From Pohlia nutans (Eukaryota; Streptophyta; Bryopsida; Bryales; Mniaceae): a stretch of 64,000 nucleotides of DNA. The notes beneath the pieces were generated by a model. That model saw nothing but the letters and a program-made list of their open reading frames with translations, was not told the DNA's origin and made no database searches. Location of the stretch: contig CM040088.1 of NCBI GenBank assembly GCA_022496805.1, positions 21,173,001-21,237,000 on the forward strand, read 5' to 3'. A program made the position numbers and the translations under genes. The stretch's first letter is position 1; each line of letters starts with the position of its first letter. This document shows, piece by piece, positions 35,831 through 46,560 of this stretch.

Positions 35831-37261
35831 GTTGTATCTCCTGTAGTCGACCTCCACTACATACTGCTGCATCTTTTGCAATAGCCCTTGCACTTCAGAA
35901 GTCATATCCTTGTATTTGGTACCCTTGGTAGTCACCCAATTCTGATACTTGGTCTCCTCAAACAACTCTTGAGGCACACACGACCACAAGCTGTAATTCT
36001 TCAAATTCAAAGCCTTGTCCAACTCCTTCAACCCGTGAACTTTGTAACCGTGGTTTCCCTTGCGGTACTTAAAGTACTGCACCAAAGTACCTGGAACAAT
36101 AACTGCATCCGCGCTCTCAAAGTTGAGGCTCGAAGGCTGGCAATAAGCTCCTTCTGGATAGTCATCTTTCAACTTCATCAAGTCCTGGAGTGTCTGAAAC
36201 CTCACAAGCTTCAGCTCCTTCTGCTGAAGCGTGTCATGGACTTCGCCACCTGTCTCTGATACCCTCTTCCTCTTGAACTCTCCACCCCCACTCAGAATGA
36301 CATGAGCAGCTACCTCGTACAAGTGCCTGCACACGCTCCCGAAGGCACTGCTCTTTATATTCTGATCTAAAAAACTCACCATATTCAGGCGCCCAATTTT
36401 GCTAAAGTGCTCGTCAAAAAAATGCCCCACATCAGGGGATGCAAAGACATACACGTACCTCGTATACTTACCCTTCTCCTCGTCCACAAACATATGAACC
36501 AGCATGTCGCTCCAGTCGGAGCTGAACAGCCCACCAAAAACCTTCAAGCAGTTTTCCACAGAGACATTTCCCATAGCTCGCGATTTCAAGGCCCTGCCGT
36601 TCTCCATCTTACCAGCACTTAGTACAAATCGCGCAACTCCTCCTAGTTCCATAAAATTTGCAAGAGCCCTATCCTTGCCGGGCACATCCATGGCTGAAAA
36701 CTCGGACTTATGCTTCTCAAAGGCATCACAGAATCTACGGATCTCGTCCTCTGTCCAAACAGGAAGATACCTGGTTTGAGCGCGGACACCCTTGCCAAAT
36801 TCATGATGCTTTTCCTTCTTTGCAGAACAGGCTAGCAACATACTGCATGGATAGTGCAAACCAGTCTTCTGTCCGCCATCTATTATAAGCCATGAATGTT
36901 CATCATCCAGCACTTGCAACAGGACATGGTGGTTTAGGGTATCCACCGGACCCTGGGCAGTTGCGGCCTCTTGACTGAAGTCCAGAAAGAAACATGAACC
37001 ATCAGCTAACTTCCAGACAATTCTCTTCTTCATTGTTGCCAGATAACAAACCCAGAAGATAGTGAAGGACTTCCCTATGCCTGCTATCCCCAATAGAATG
37101 AACCTTTGGTCCAGCCCCTTAGCCTCCTCCTCCACCAGGATGTTCTTCAAATCAACGTAGCATTTCCGAACCCAAATCAGAAATGCCCCAGGAAAATTGG
37201 CAAAGGGATCCCCTTTCACTTCCAAGAATTCCTTACCGCTCCGCTCCCATTCGAGGTAATT
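35822..37261 (-). CDS. Crinkler/RHS-like P-loop NTPase, 5' end unresolved
   Basis: The open frame of about 470 codons carries an N-terminal block typical of this NTPase family (DPFANFPGAFLIWVRKCY), a Walker A motif (GIAGIGKS, residues 46-53 counted from 37225), and a Walker B motif (WLIIDGG, residues 112-118). A long C-terminal region follows, including WTEDEIRRFCDAF. Proteins with this NTPase occur in the Crinkler/RHS superfamily of eukaryotic effector or conflict proteins, usually joined to nuclease or kinase modules. No ATG precedes the Walker A motif, and an in-frame TGA lies at 37262-37264, so an upstream exon must be spliced on or the gene is broken. I found no convincing acceptor. The stop lies where a LINE begins, so the original C-terminus may have been lost. 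The neighbour on the same strand encodes a nuclease-kinase protein. Confidence 0.75.
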   Translation of the reverse strand, partial: NYLEWERSGKEFLEVKGDPFANFPGAFLIWVRKCYVDLKNILVEEEAKGLDQRFILLGIAGIGKSFTIFWVCYLATMKKRIVWKLADGSCFFLDFSQEAATAQGPVDTLNHHVLLQVLDDEHSWLIIDGGQKTGLHYPCSMLLACSAKKEKHHEFGKGVRAQTRYLPVWTEDEIRRFCDAFEKHKSEFSAMDVPGKDRALANFMELGGVARFVLSAGKMENGRALKSRAMGNVSVENCLKVFGGLFSSDWSDMLVHMFVDEEKGKYTRYVYVFASPDVGHFFDEHFSKIGRLNMVSFLDQNIKSSAFGSVCRHLYEVAAHVILSGGGEFKRKRVSETGGEVHDTLQQKELKLVRFQTLQDLMKLKDDYPEGAYCQPSSLNFESADAVIVPGTLVQYFKYRKGNHGYKVHGLKELDKALNLKNYSLWSCVPQELFEETKYQNWVTTKGTKYKDMTSEVQGLLQKMQQYVVEVDYRRYNTM

Positions 37262-37697
37262 TCATCTTGCCGATTAAACTAACAACTGAAAGGACTGTGG
37301 AGCTGCTAGGAGCTTAGCAGAATCTGCAGGACGAGGAGGAAAACCAGAGACTTTCAAATCATACAAAAAAACTACAACTATTCAATTACTGCACTGACGC
37401 GCTGACAACACCTTACAACCTTGCTAACTTTACATCCTGACGACTCACCAAACCCATAACTAGATATAAAGCACATCAAAACCCATCAAGATTAGCCACC
37501 AAAGCCGTTCAACAATAAATGTCCTCATTAATCTGAAGGATCAGAAAACTCAGCTACCAAGACAGACTAAACAGAACTCTACACCCTAAACCACACCCAA
37601 AGACAGACTCCTCACAGGTCACAACCCTTCGACCATTTTTCTCATTGGATCTGACTTGTCCAGACCTATGAATTCCTATGCAAAGAGAAAATCCTAC

Positions 37698-40600
37698 CTA
37701 CACAAGACCATCACGGATCAAGCTACTCAGCTCTGTGAGGCAGTACAAAGTAGGTGGTCTGCTGCTGGGGTTCCGATCTAAGCAGCGATCCTGAAGCTTG
37801 ATTAGCTGTGGTCCCAAACCCAATATTCCAGAAGTTCTGATTAAGTGTCCCAACCCCCAAATATCAACAGAACAGTCGTGTCCTCTTGTACATGTCTCTG
37901 GAGCATGAGTTTCAGAGCTCAGACTCCTGTGCGCCTCTGATTGTGGCGAAGTACAGGCTTCATCGAAATCCAAAAGAAACCACGCCTCGTCATGGTGCCC
38001 AATGTTTGACCACCGTATATCGCGATGCATGATAGACCTCTCGTGAAGCCAGACCAAAGCTTTGGCTACGCATACCAAAGCCTTGACCAACTCTGACTCT
38101 GACCTAGCTCTTTGCAATCTACAACGAGGCTGGAACACTATTGAGTGCCACATGTCTGCTCCATCCTTAAGGGAAGAACTCACAACCTGCTCAGAATTTG
38201 GGCATTCTCTGATAAGATCGTACACTTCCACCACACGGTCAAAAACTGCCCGGGACAGATATAACTTCTTCACTGAGCTGCCATACAGCCTCACCTGCTT
38301 CCCACCTCTCTCTGAAAGGACCTTTAATTCTGCCTCGACACTGAAGTCCTCACACAAAGAGCTTAAGCGAGGTATTAATCTGGCCACATTAAGACAGGCC
38401 AAGACGATGTGCACACGACCATCTACATTCCCTAAATTGAATATACCCAATTTTCTCATTTTCTTGGTTCCCTCCACCATATATAGAGCAACCAAAGTCA
38501 CCATCGCCCCTCTAGCATAATAATCGAAAATGTAAGGGACTCGATCATAAACCCAAGTAAGCTTATCAAGTAGTTCCTTCTTTGGGTCTCCTGTAGTATA
38601 CTCCACCTTTTCCTCCCCCCTCCACAATGCCCATTCCATCCCCACTTGCCCAATTACATCTGGGCGAAAATTGCCCAACGAAGGATCCCTAGAGGTGTTT
38701 CTGTCCCGAAAGATTGCTTCAATGCAGAACATTTGCAAGAAGTCATTGACAAGCTCGTCCCAAAATTGGTGGAAAGAATCCTCCGTTGAACCTGTTTGTG
38801 GAGGCTCCAGGACCTTCGCCAGGGCAGAGTCCAACTTCTTGCATAAATATTCCGAATCTTCCATCTTGAACAAATTCTTGGTATCAAAGGGAGCCAGGCG
38901 TGTAAAATACTCCGATGATATGGGAAAGCCAGATGGAAGTGGATTAGTTTTCAAAAAGGAATCCAACTCGTCGATTCTGGGAAGAAGCCCAAGTCCACTG
39001 CTATCTTCGACCATTCTTCTCATTGGATCTGACTTGATAATAATTGCTGAGTTACGTGGACCTACACGACGCATTCGCAAGACCATCAGGAACCAACTCA
39101 ACAAATGAAGAGGGAGATCACACAGATCACACAGGACACCTGTAACTGCAAAAGCGACTTCCAAACAAAGGCCAGAGCAAGGCAGATGACCTACTGTCCA
39201 TGATTCCAAATTTCTTGACAGTGTAAAATCTTCAAATGAAGTCTATTCTCCAATCCTAACGGTCAAAAGATATATATAAACTCAAATTAAACATCTAATT
39301 GGAGGTGCAGCAAAGCACGCCAGATGAGAATTGCAAGAAAAATAACCCGAATTATGTAATCACAAGAAGAAGAGGAAGAAGACAAAGAAAAAGCAAAACA
39401 AAGCAAAAGAAAATCACAGACAAACTATGCAGCACAAGACCAACCTGCAGCAGAATTCTAAAGCATAGAGACGAGAAATATCACTCTTCTAAGCTCGGAA
39501 AACTTGCAAACCCTAAATTAGACAAGAACAAAGCACTGAACCAGACAGACTGAACGCAAGAGAAAAGAAAGGAGACTGCTCAGGTTATCACCAAAATAAT
39601 GTAGATGCCAACTGCAGCAGAATTCGAGATCATAATCCAACAAGTATTCTAAAGTCATGGCTAACCCTCATATTGCTAAAAGAAGATGTCGACTTCTAAC
39701 ACAAATCACACACCACAAGTAAACCTAAATTATTTCCAAGGACAGCAACTTTCATTCCCTACATGACAGTACTGCATGAGTAGTCTGGACGCCGAGAATC
39801 TACATAACCTAAAGGACCAACAGCTCCAGGAAGTACAAGGGTATGAAAGTGAAGAAACCAGTATTGGCAAGAGATCCTTCTGCTCAGGATTCATTCTTTC
39901 AGCCAAACTCGAGAAACAAACCCAAACTCAAAAAACAACTCAAGAAAGCATCAAGAAGTGAACGAATCCCAGTATCAAGTTGCGGATGCAACAAAGAAAA
40001 AGAACCTTACATCCTGTCGAAAGTGCCGAAAGTGGACAAAACCATCCCCAACCCGATGAACTCACTAAGAATATCACGATGAACTACCAGAATCTCAGGG
40101 CAGAAGTGGCAACGAAGTGACAGGCACATCAAAACATGGGGCACCAAGATATATGTACAAGCTGACCCCTAAACCCTAAACCCTTAACCCCTCTGGCACA
40201 AGCTTAGCCGATGTGCTGCACTCACTAACCCTAAGTATCACAGCTGCACAGAATTGCACATTTTGTTACAAAGAATCGCTAGAGACAGATCGATTCCAAA
40301 TGATCCGCAACAAAAGAGTAAATATTACCCAGACCACTGAATGCTTTCCTTATTTTAACGGGGCCCAATCAATTTGGAACGTGATTAGGAATTTTTTGTT
40401 GTGTTCGAACGAGAACTCATGCAGTGTTGTCAGCGTAAAGCAACCGTCCTGGTCATTCACCATCTAAAGCAAACCACCACAAGAAGCAGGAGCTTGTACA
40501 AACACAACAAAATACCGGCAGCGAAGACTGAAAATAAGACCATGCAAAAAACTGATGACACTTGCGCGAAGAGCATCGCAGGAGATCTGCAGCAAAACAA

Positions 40601-41510
40601 GAATACAAAGGAGTGTCTACAAATGCAACCACAACAGGAGTGTCGACACAGTAAACCCTTCAACCCAAAACACAATTACACAGGACACCAGTAACAGCTA
40701 TTGTCCATGATGCCCTATTTCTTGCCCAATAACACCCAAAAAGGGTCCAAATCCCCTCAAGTTTCAAAAATACAGCACAAAGGGAAAACCCTTGATAGGG
40801 AAACAAGAATACACAGGACACCTGAGGCCAAAGCAAGGCCACAGAGCTCAAAGATTTCTTAAACACCACTGTCATGCAGGAGCCTCAGATTTATTAACAC
40901 CACTGACTAGCACAGGATTCTCTTCTGTTCCTGCTGCACGCAACTTCTCCTGATTAGAGGTCTACAAATGATACGACACATTGTCCGTAAGAGGGAATGA
41001 TATGCCATTCAATTCAATAGAACCCGGCCTTCCAAGAATGACAAAATCGAATGCCAAGGTATTGGATTAGACACCAAGGAGCAGAAGATGAATCACATGA
41101 CGCACTATCTGACACCCTGATGGGTGAACGCAGCGAAGAAACCCTGCTTACTCTTCCTATGAAGGCAAGAAGCCCTAAACCCTATACCGAGTTTGATAAG
41201 GAAACCAATTGACTAGCTCACCACTAAAGCATCTATAAGTAAGCATACGCTAAGTAACAATTAAGCACACTAGAGCACACAAGAATCATCTCACAGATCT
41301 CACACTTTCTAGTCCACTTTTTAGGACAGAAATCTCACCTGCAGAATTACCGCGTTGAAGAAGGGCAAGAAGAGATGATTTCACAGCATCATCATCATCA
41401 CTCATTATCTCATTCCGATACTCAGTGGATTTCTCTAGCAGCTCTATTCTGATTCTTCCCCTCAGGTTATTGTCTGGAAAAAGTGACTTCAACTTGTCTC
41501 GCCAGTCCAT
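37698..41510 (-). CDS. PD-(D/E)xK nuclease-like plus protein kinase fusion (2 exons)
   Basis: Exon 1 is 41510-41339 (ATG, starting MDWRDKLKSLFPDNN, ending at a GTGAG donor). Exon 2 is 39061-37698 after a GTGTAG acceptor. The phase-1 join gives a Gly codon and a product of 511 residues. Residues 150-250 hold a restriction-nuclease-like core, FRPDVIG and then LWRGEEKVEY, with PD (191-192) and ExK (207-209) in the expected order, followed by KKELLDKLTWVYD. The C-terminal 200 residues form a kinase: the catalytic loop HRDIRWSN (403-410), LLDFDEA in place of DFG (422-424), and DIWGLGHL. I could not place a clear glycine loop or the N-lobe Lys with certainty. A nuclease core joined to a kinase is a known C-terminal arrangement of Crinkler-type proteins. 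The neighbouring NTPase frame supports this reading. The long intron is unusual here. Confidence 0.72.
39062..41338 (-). repeat. Large intron with three degenerate internal copies
   Basis: On the minus strand the string CAGGTGTCCTGTGTGAT and its flanks (CATGGACAGTAG, GCCTTGCTCTGGCC) occur next to exon 2 (39,116-39,190). They recur degenerately at about 40,670-40,730 and 40,805-40,860. A telomere-type run (CCCTAAACCCTAAACCC) lies at 40,166-40,190. Open frames on the plus strand here are A- and K-rich and look like non-coding intron sequence. Confidence 0.55.
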
Positions 41511-42250
41511 GCTTCCCGACCAAAATTTCAAACGCAATCCTGAACGAGGAATTTGAGCTCATTAGGGTTCCACCAGGCTTCACATTTGCTTTCGGGAGCT
41601 TCCATCCAATCAATTTCTGATTCCCCGCCTCAATCTTTGCTCGCTGCACGGGGCCGGGGTTTCTTTCCGCTTGTTTTTAGGAGCTGTACAACGGCTAAGG
41701 GTAAGTCACCCTAAGCTGTCCCCCTGGTCTGCAATGCCAGAAGCTTCATCGTGTGCGAACTTGATTGAAACAGCCATTTGACTAGATTAGATGGTATCGA
41801 TAGTATTAATTCGAGGTTTTCAGGGTTATGGTCCAGTTGAGAAGCCTTGAGGTTTAGGGTTTAATTTGCATTTTGAGTCTCCGGTTAACTCTTGAGGCTC
41901 TCCGATTCCTACTCTTCGATTGCTGGACCATAATTCTGATTTACTTACTTCGTTTTACAGCACGTGTTCGCTGATTGTTGACGCATCACGATTTTTTCTT
42001 AAAATTTCTGCTCAGCTTTGGAGCTCCGAGGAGTAGAGGGATGATGAAATCATGTTTATGACGGAATAGTGCCTATGCTTGGGTGGGGTTGAATATTTAT
42101 TGCAGGAGACCAAGGTAACAAGGCAACATAGCAGTAGTAACAAGGCAACATAGCAGTAGTAACAAGTCCTAAGAGCAAGCCCAGCAGTTGCAAAGAAAAT
42201 ATGTCCGTCAAGCATTAATTTGAGGGCCATTTTTAAGTTAGAGTAATGTT
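41511..42250. other. Upstream region of the nuclease-kinase gene
   Basis: Balanced composition at 41,511-42,000 suggests leader and promoter DNA. At 42,115-42,166 a 24-bp unit (AACAAGGCAACATAGCAGT core) is present twice in tandem with a partial third copy. Confidence 0.5.
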
Positions 42251-43071
42251 ATACAAGAAGTACCCCAGCAACATTCATGGAGCGAACACCAAGGCAACTT
42301 ATAAAACGAAGATTTTATGAAAATAACTTGATGACCTTGAAGCACGGTCCGGTGAATAGTCTTCAAGCTCGTTATTTAATTTTTGATTGAGCATCTTTGC
42401 TTGCTTGGTGTGAGAAATTTTCTTGCGCCAAAGCTTCTGTAGATGGCGGGGAAACCTCAAGTTTTGACTCCAAAAACTATATTTTAGCGTTAGTGGGTAG
42501 TTGCTGGGCCAAACTTCGAAGCAAATGGAGATAACTACACCAAATCTTGGCGTTGGTCCCTCCAAAACACATGCTGCTGGGCATGCTCTAAGGAGACAGA
42601 GGAGTCCTTGTCTTGCACCCGAACTGTGGCAAAGGGGCGAGTTGGTTACTCTGACACTTTTGGACAATCTAATTTCAGCATACGTACAAGATATCCCCAA
42701 ACGAGTTCCACCAATCTTCTCGATGGTGGCATTTTATCAAAAATTGTGCGATACCCTAAATCCTTTTTCCATATGAAAGCTAATCAAGTCTTCTTTGATT
42801 TCGATGGTGCTGATTGTCGAAATTACACCCACACCAATGAGGAATCGAGCTTGTTACAAGAGCTAGTGAAGAAAACAAGAGCTAAGTTCAACTCCCCGGA
42901 CCTTTAGGAGTTAAGTGTTCCCACTCGAAAAGGGAAAATCTTCTCATTGATTCAACATTGCACATCGCATCGCAAGTGAGGTATATTTTAAACTTTTGAA
43001 ACATATGTTTATTTTATAAGACTATGATTTATAAAATATTTACAAATTGAAGTAGGAACATGAGGGTGGTT
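42251..43071. other. Spacer with a lone TTAA-family right end
   Basis: GGACCTTTAGGAG followed by TTAA at 42,911-42,914 looks like the right terminus of a TTAA element, but I cannot identify its left end. Overlapping open frames at 42,299-42,907 on both strands have no recognisable domain. Confidence 0.4.
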
Positions 43072-43616
43072 AGTGCCTAAATGACATAGGAAGTAAGGGC
43101 AAAACCTAGATGTCTTATAAAATGTTACTTTTGCAACTTTGATGAAATTTGGTCCCAACAAGAAACTGAGAAGCATGATGTTTAGTAATCATTTCTATGG
43201 TCAGAATTTCAAAAAGTTGTTTTGGGTACTCATTTACTGAATCCAGAAGCATCTACCATTTAATATTCACCAAAAATTCCAAATTCTATTTTTAAAATTT
43301 GGAATTTTGTATGATTGGTTAAAACTAAACAGTCTATTCTAAAAAAATTAAAAGCAATTTTTCGAATGAGAGAACATCATTAATTTCTCCAAATAGTAAA
43401 TTCATAATACTAGGACAATGTTGAGGTCTTTATCTTTGAAAAATTCTCCTCGGTGGAGTTTAACTCCGATTGACATGATTCATATTGGGTTGGAAAGTAG
43501 ACCCTAAACCCTATTTCAAAATATATGTTTCTTGATATTATTTTAAATCATCATGGCCCCCCTTAAAAAAAAGGGCAGCGACCATGAAATCGTCGTTCGA
43601 TCACTTGGGGGTTTGA
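43072..43616 (-). mobile_element. TTAA element E15, decayed, inverted
   Basis: The right end, read in reverse, gives CCCCCAAGTGATCGAACGACG followed by the loop and TGGTCG, close to the left end of E5, with a one-mismatch hairpin at about 43,584-43,600. The flanking TTAA is decayed. The interior (GGTGGAGTTTAACTCC region) matches E16 and the reversed interior of E5. The left boundary is uncertain. Confidence 0.55.
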
Positions 43617-43982
43617 TTTTGAGGGGAGAATGGAATCATATCCTACCTGTCCATTGAATAACTCATTTTTAAACATCTAAGTTACTCCACAACTGTGCTC
43701 TTTACTCCTACACAATGTTCAGAGTTAGATATCTGAGCCTTTTGTCAAATATTGCCTGTACTGTGTGCTTGGAACTTGACTTTTGATTTATGCCCTCTTC
43801 TCTTTCTTTCCTTTTCTTCTTCTTCTAGAGAAAATGAACAGATTTATTTCGTTTTTTACATATTTAATGGTGATTTTATTCCCATATGAAAAAAAAAAAA
43901 AAAAAAAACCTCTTAATAAATGTCCCAAGGGGTTTTGGATAAAACTCAGATGAGTTGCAAACTATGAATGTGAGTTTTCCTA
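43617..43982. other. Spacer, no gene seen
   Basis: AT- and T-rich spacer with an A tract at 43,889-43,907. Confidence 0.45.
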
Positions 43983-44102
43983 CACTAGTAGAAAAGGTGG
44001 CACTGCCAAGGAAGATGCCCAGGCAAGTGGTGTCCCATTCCACGCATGCATTGTGATTTTGCTTGGGCATCTCTCTGGGGAGCACCACCTTTTTCACTAG
44101 TG
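43983..44102. mobile_element. MITE with CACTAGTAGAAAAGGTGG ends, 120 bp
   Basis: The sequence begins CACTAGTAGAAAAGGTGG and ends CCACCTTTTTCACTAGTG, an imperfect inverted pair. The middle also pairs (TGCCCAGGCAA with TTGCTTGGGCA). It is of CACTA-like terminal type. Confidence 0.7.
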
Positions 44103-45129
44103 CAAGGGAACCGACAGAAATCCTATTTTTTACGAAAGCAACCCGTTTTAGACAATAGCCTATCCAATCCAGTTTATTACCTATGTAACACACGAGCATC
44201 ACAAACCCTAAACCGGTTTTAGATGTAAAACTATATGTCTCAATCGATAATTTGACGATTCCATGAAGCTGATTTTACACTGACTTCTGGATCACCCCAT
44301 ACATTAGCCCTTAGCCAGGATTCTAGACTCTAACTTTCAACGAACTGAAATGATATCAATGTTCAAAGTTGTCGAATGAGTATGAAACATATAGTGAACA
44401 GGGTTAACCCCCAAACAAGGTTTTTCTTTTTCTGGCACTATGGTGGTAAACTCCAATGTTGTGGCACAGTCACAATGGTCTACACCCGGAGGGACCATTC
44501 TTCATTGCATGCATGGAGCATTGTTGTAGTGCAAAAAAAGAACCCTGCCCTTGGAACCCTAATTAAAACCGTCCAGATGTTGGACGATGAACAGATTCGA
44601 ACTCTGTTTTTTCATCCATCATGCACTTTTTGCAATGTACATTAGGAATTTCGGACCCCACTGATTTCGCACAATTTCAGTGCGTTTATCGTTGAACAGT
44701 GATTCCGCACGTCATACGTGCATTCAGAAGTGTCGATATGGTACGGAAGTGACATGCATTACTAGGATGTCGATGCAGTGTCTTTTCAATGATTATGAAA
44801 AAAATGTTGTTTTCGCACAAAAGTCGTGTTTGACGGAATCCGTGCGTTAATCGTGTATCTACATTACATGGCTAATAAGACACGAATAACATGCGGTTTT
44901 AGTTAATGCGGATTTAGTATCGTACACGTATCATATTAACGCCTTTTATTATATCCGTGCGATTTCAGTATCTATTATAATGCAAATTATTGTTGTACGA
45001 CATCCGTGTAATTATCGTACAAGTTTTCAATTTGAGAATGAGTGACTTATATTTCTCGACGTCACTCGCATTCAAGGATGTGTTTTCGCACTACAGTAGC
45101 ATGTCACACTTCTCGACAAAAAAAGTTTA

Positions 45130-45721
45130 TAGTGTTTTAAAACTATTGATTTATTGATGAAATATAATAAATAGAGAAAATACCAAAAATATTTTAATAT
45201 TCTCTTTTGGAATCTTTTGGAATCTTTCAAAATATTTTATATTATTTTGGAATATTCTTGGAATATTTTGGAATATTCTAGAATATTCCAAGAATCTTTT
45301 TAAATTATCCTTACGATCTAATTTCCTAAAACATTTTTAGATCTTCATTTATAGAATTTAGAAGCAATGAACATTAAAATTTCAATGAAATTACATTTTA
45401 TATTTTTAGAATTCAAATTTGGTATTGTTGGTTATCATTGTACTTTTCATCATGGGAGAAAAAAAATTGTACAGAAAAGGACAACATTACTTTTTCAAAA
45501 TAGTAAAATTTGTAACACGAGACAATGTAGAGGTGTTGCTTTTTTGAAAGTTTCCCTAGGCGGAGTTTAACTTGGATTGGCACGATTCAAATTGGGTTTG
45601 AAAGCATACTTGATTTCCTATTAGAAAATAATTATAATTTGATTTAATTTTTAATTTTTTTAGTCTCGGGCAGCTCATAAGGGGCCATCGACCAAAACAT
45701 GATCTCTCGAAGCATTGCAAG
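45130..45721 (-). mobile_element. TTAA element E16 remnant inside the TA element
   Basis: The right end read in reverse (TTAACTTGCAATGC, then GATCATGTTTTGGTC) keeps the hairpin of the TTAA family in decayed form (about 45,689-45,706). The interior matches E15 (GGCGGAGTTTAACTTGGATT). The left border is uncertain. Part of the same insert survives in copy 2 of the TA element. Confidence 0.5.
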
Positions 45722-46482
45722 TTAAATTGAGTTTAAAATCAGACTTTCTTTGAACTCAATTTGAGCAACTTTTCAAAAAATAATATTGCAAGAGCTTTTA
45801 ACTGCTTGCTACAACATTCAAACCATTGAATTTTTTTTCTAGTTATAGAAAAAAAACTTGTATAATGGAGTGCAAAAAAAAATTTGGAATAGAAAGAGTT
45901 TTTTACATTGCTAAAAACATTTAAAGTCTACTGAAAATTTAAAAACAGCTAACAGCCTTTAAGATTTTGGCAAAACAAAAAAACAATTCAAAAAAATTTG
46001 AATTTTTTTTTAGATATAGAAAAATGCTTGCATGATCTACTGAAAAAAAAAATTGGAATTTTTTTTTACATCGCAAAAAGCATCCAAAGTCTGCTTAAGA
46101 AAAAATAGCTCACAACCACCACGATTTTGGCAAAAAATAAATAAATTCATAATATTCTGAAAAAAATCCTAGATATAGAAAAAGTCCTACATAATCTAGT
46201 GCAAAACAAATTTGGAAAAAAAAGTTTTTTTCACATTGTTAAAAACATTCAAAGTCCGCTGAAAAAAAAAAACAACTTACAGCTATGATCTGCCATCACG
46301 ATTTTGGCCAAAAAAAAAAAAATCAAAATATTCTGAAAATTTTTCAAGATATAGAAAAAGGCCTGCGTGTTGTAGTTCAAAAAAAAATTGAAAAAAGAAT
46401 TACATATACATGGCAAAAAAATTGCCAATGGTTTCATTCCTTTATAACTATCAAAAGAGTTCGAGTGCTTGCATCAAGACTT

Positions 46483-46560
46483 TAAGGTGGTTTGGTGGTT
46501 TGAAGCATGGTTTGTAGTTGGGAGGTCTCAAGTTCAATTCCTACCATCGGCAATAGAGCT
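46483..46560 (+). other. pol III-like A/B box segment in TA element copy 1
   Basis: TGGTTTGGTGGTTTGAAGC followed about 30 bp later by AAGTTCAATTCCTACC resembles the A-box and B-box of tRNA-derived SINEs. The equivalent region of copy 2 (62,420-62,495) has GAGTTCAAATCCCACC. Confidence 0.4.

Noticed and set aside
38062..38520. Plus-strand frame of 152 codons
   Set aside because: Antisense to the kinase domain, which carries the HRD and DFD motifs on the minus strand.
39299..40082. Lys-rich plus-strand frames
   Set aside because: They fall inside the predicted intron of the nuclease-kinase gene and have A-rich, low-complexity composition without motifs.
35822..41510. NTPase and nuclease-kinase as a single spliced gene
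   Set aside because: The nuclease-kinase frame ends in TAG at 37,698 after a complete kinase C-lobe. I found no donor before it that joins in phase to an acceptor ahead of the NTPase frame.
44404..44407. TTAACCCCCAAAC as the left end of E11
   Set aside because: The conserved hairpin and interior of the family begin at about 44,557-44,570, 150 bp further in. The sequence at 44,404 lacks the hairpin at the expected offset.
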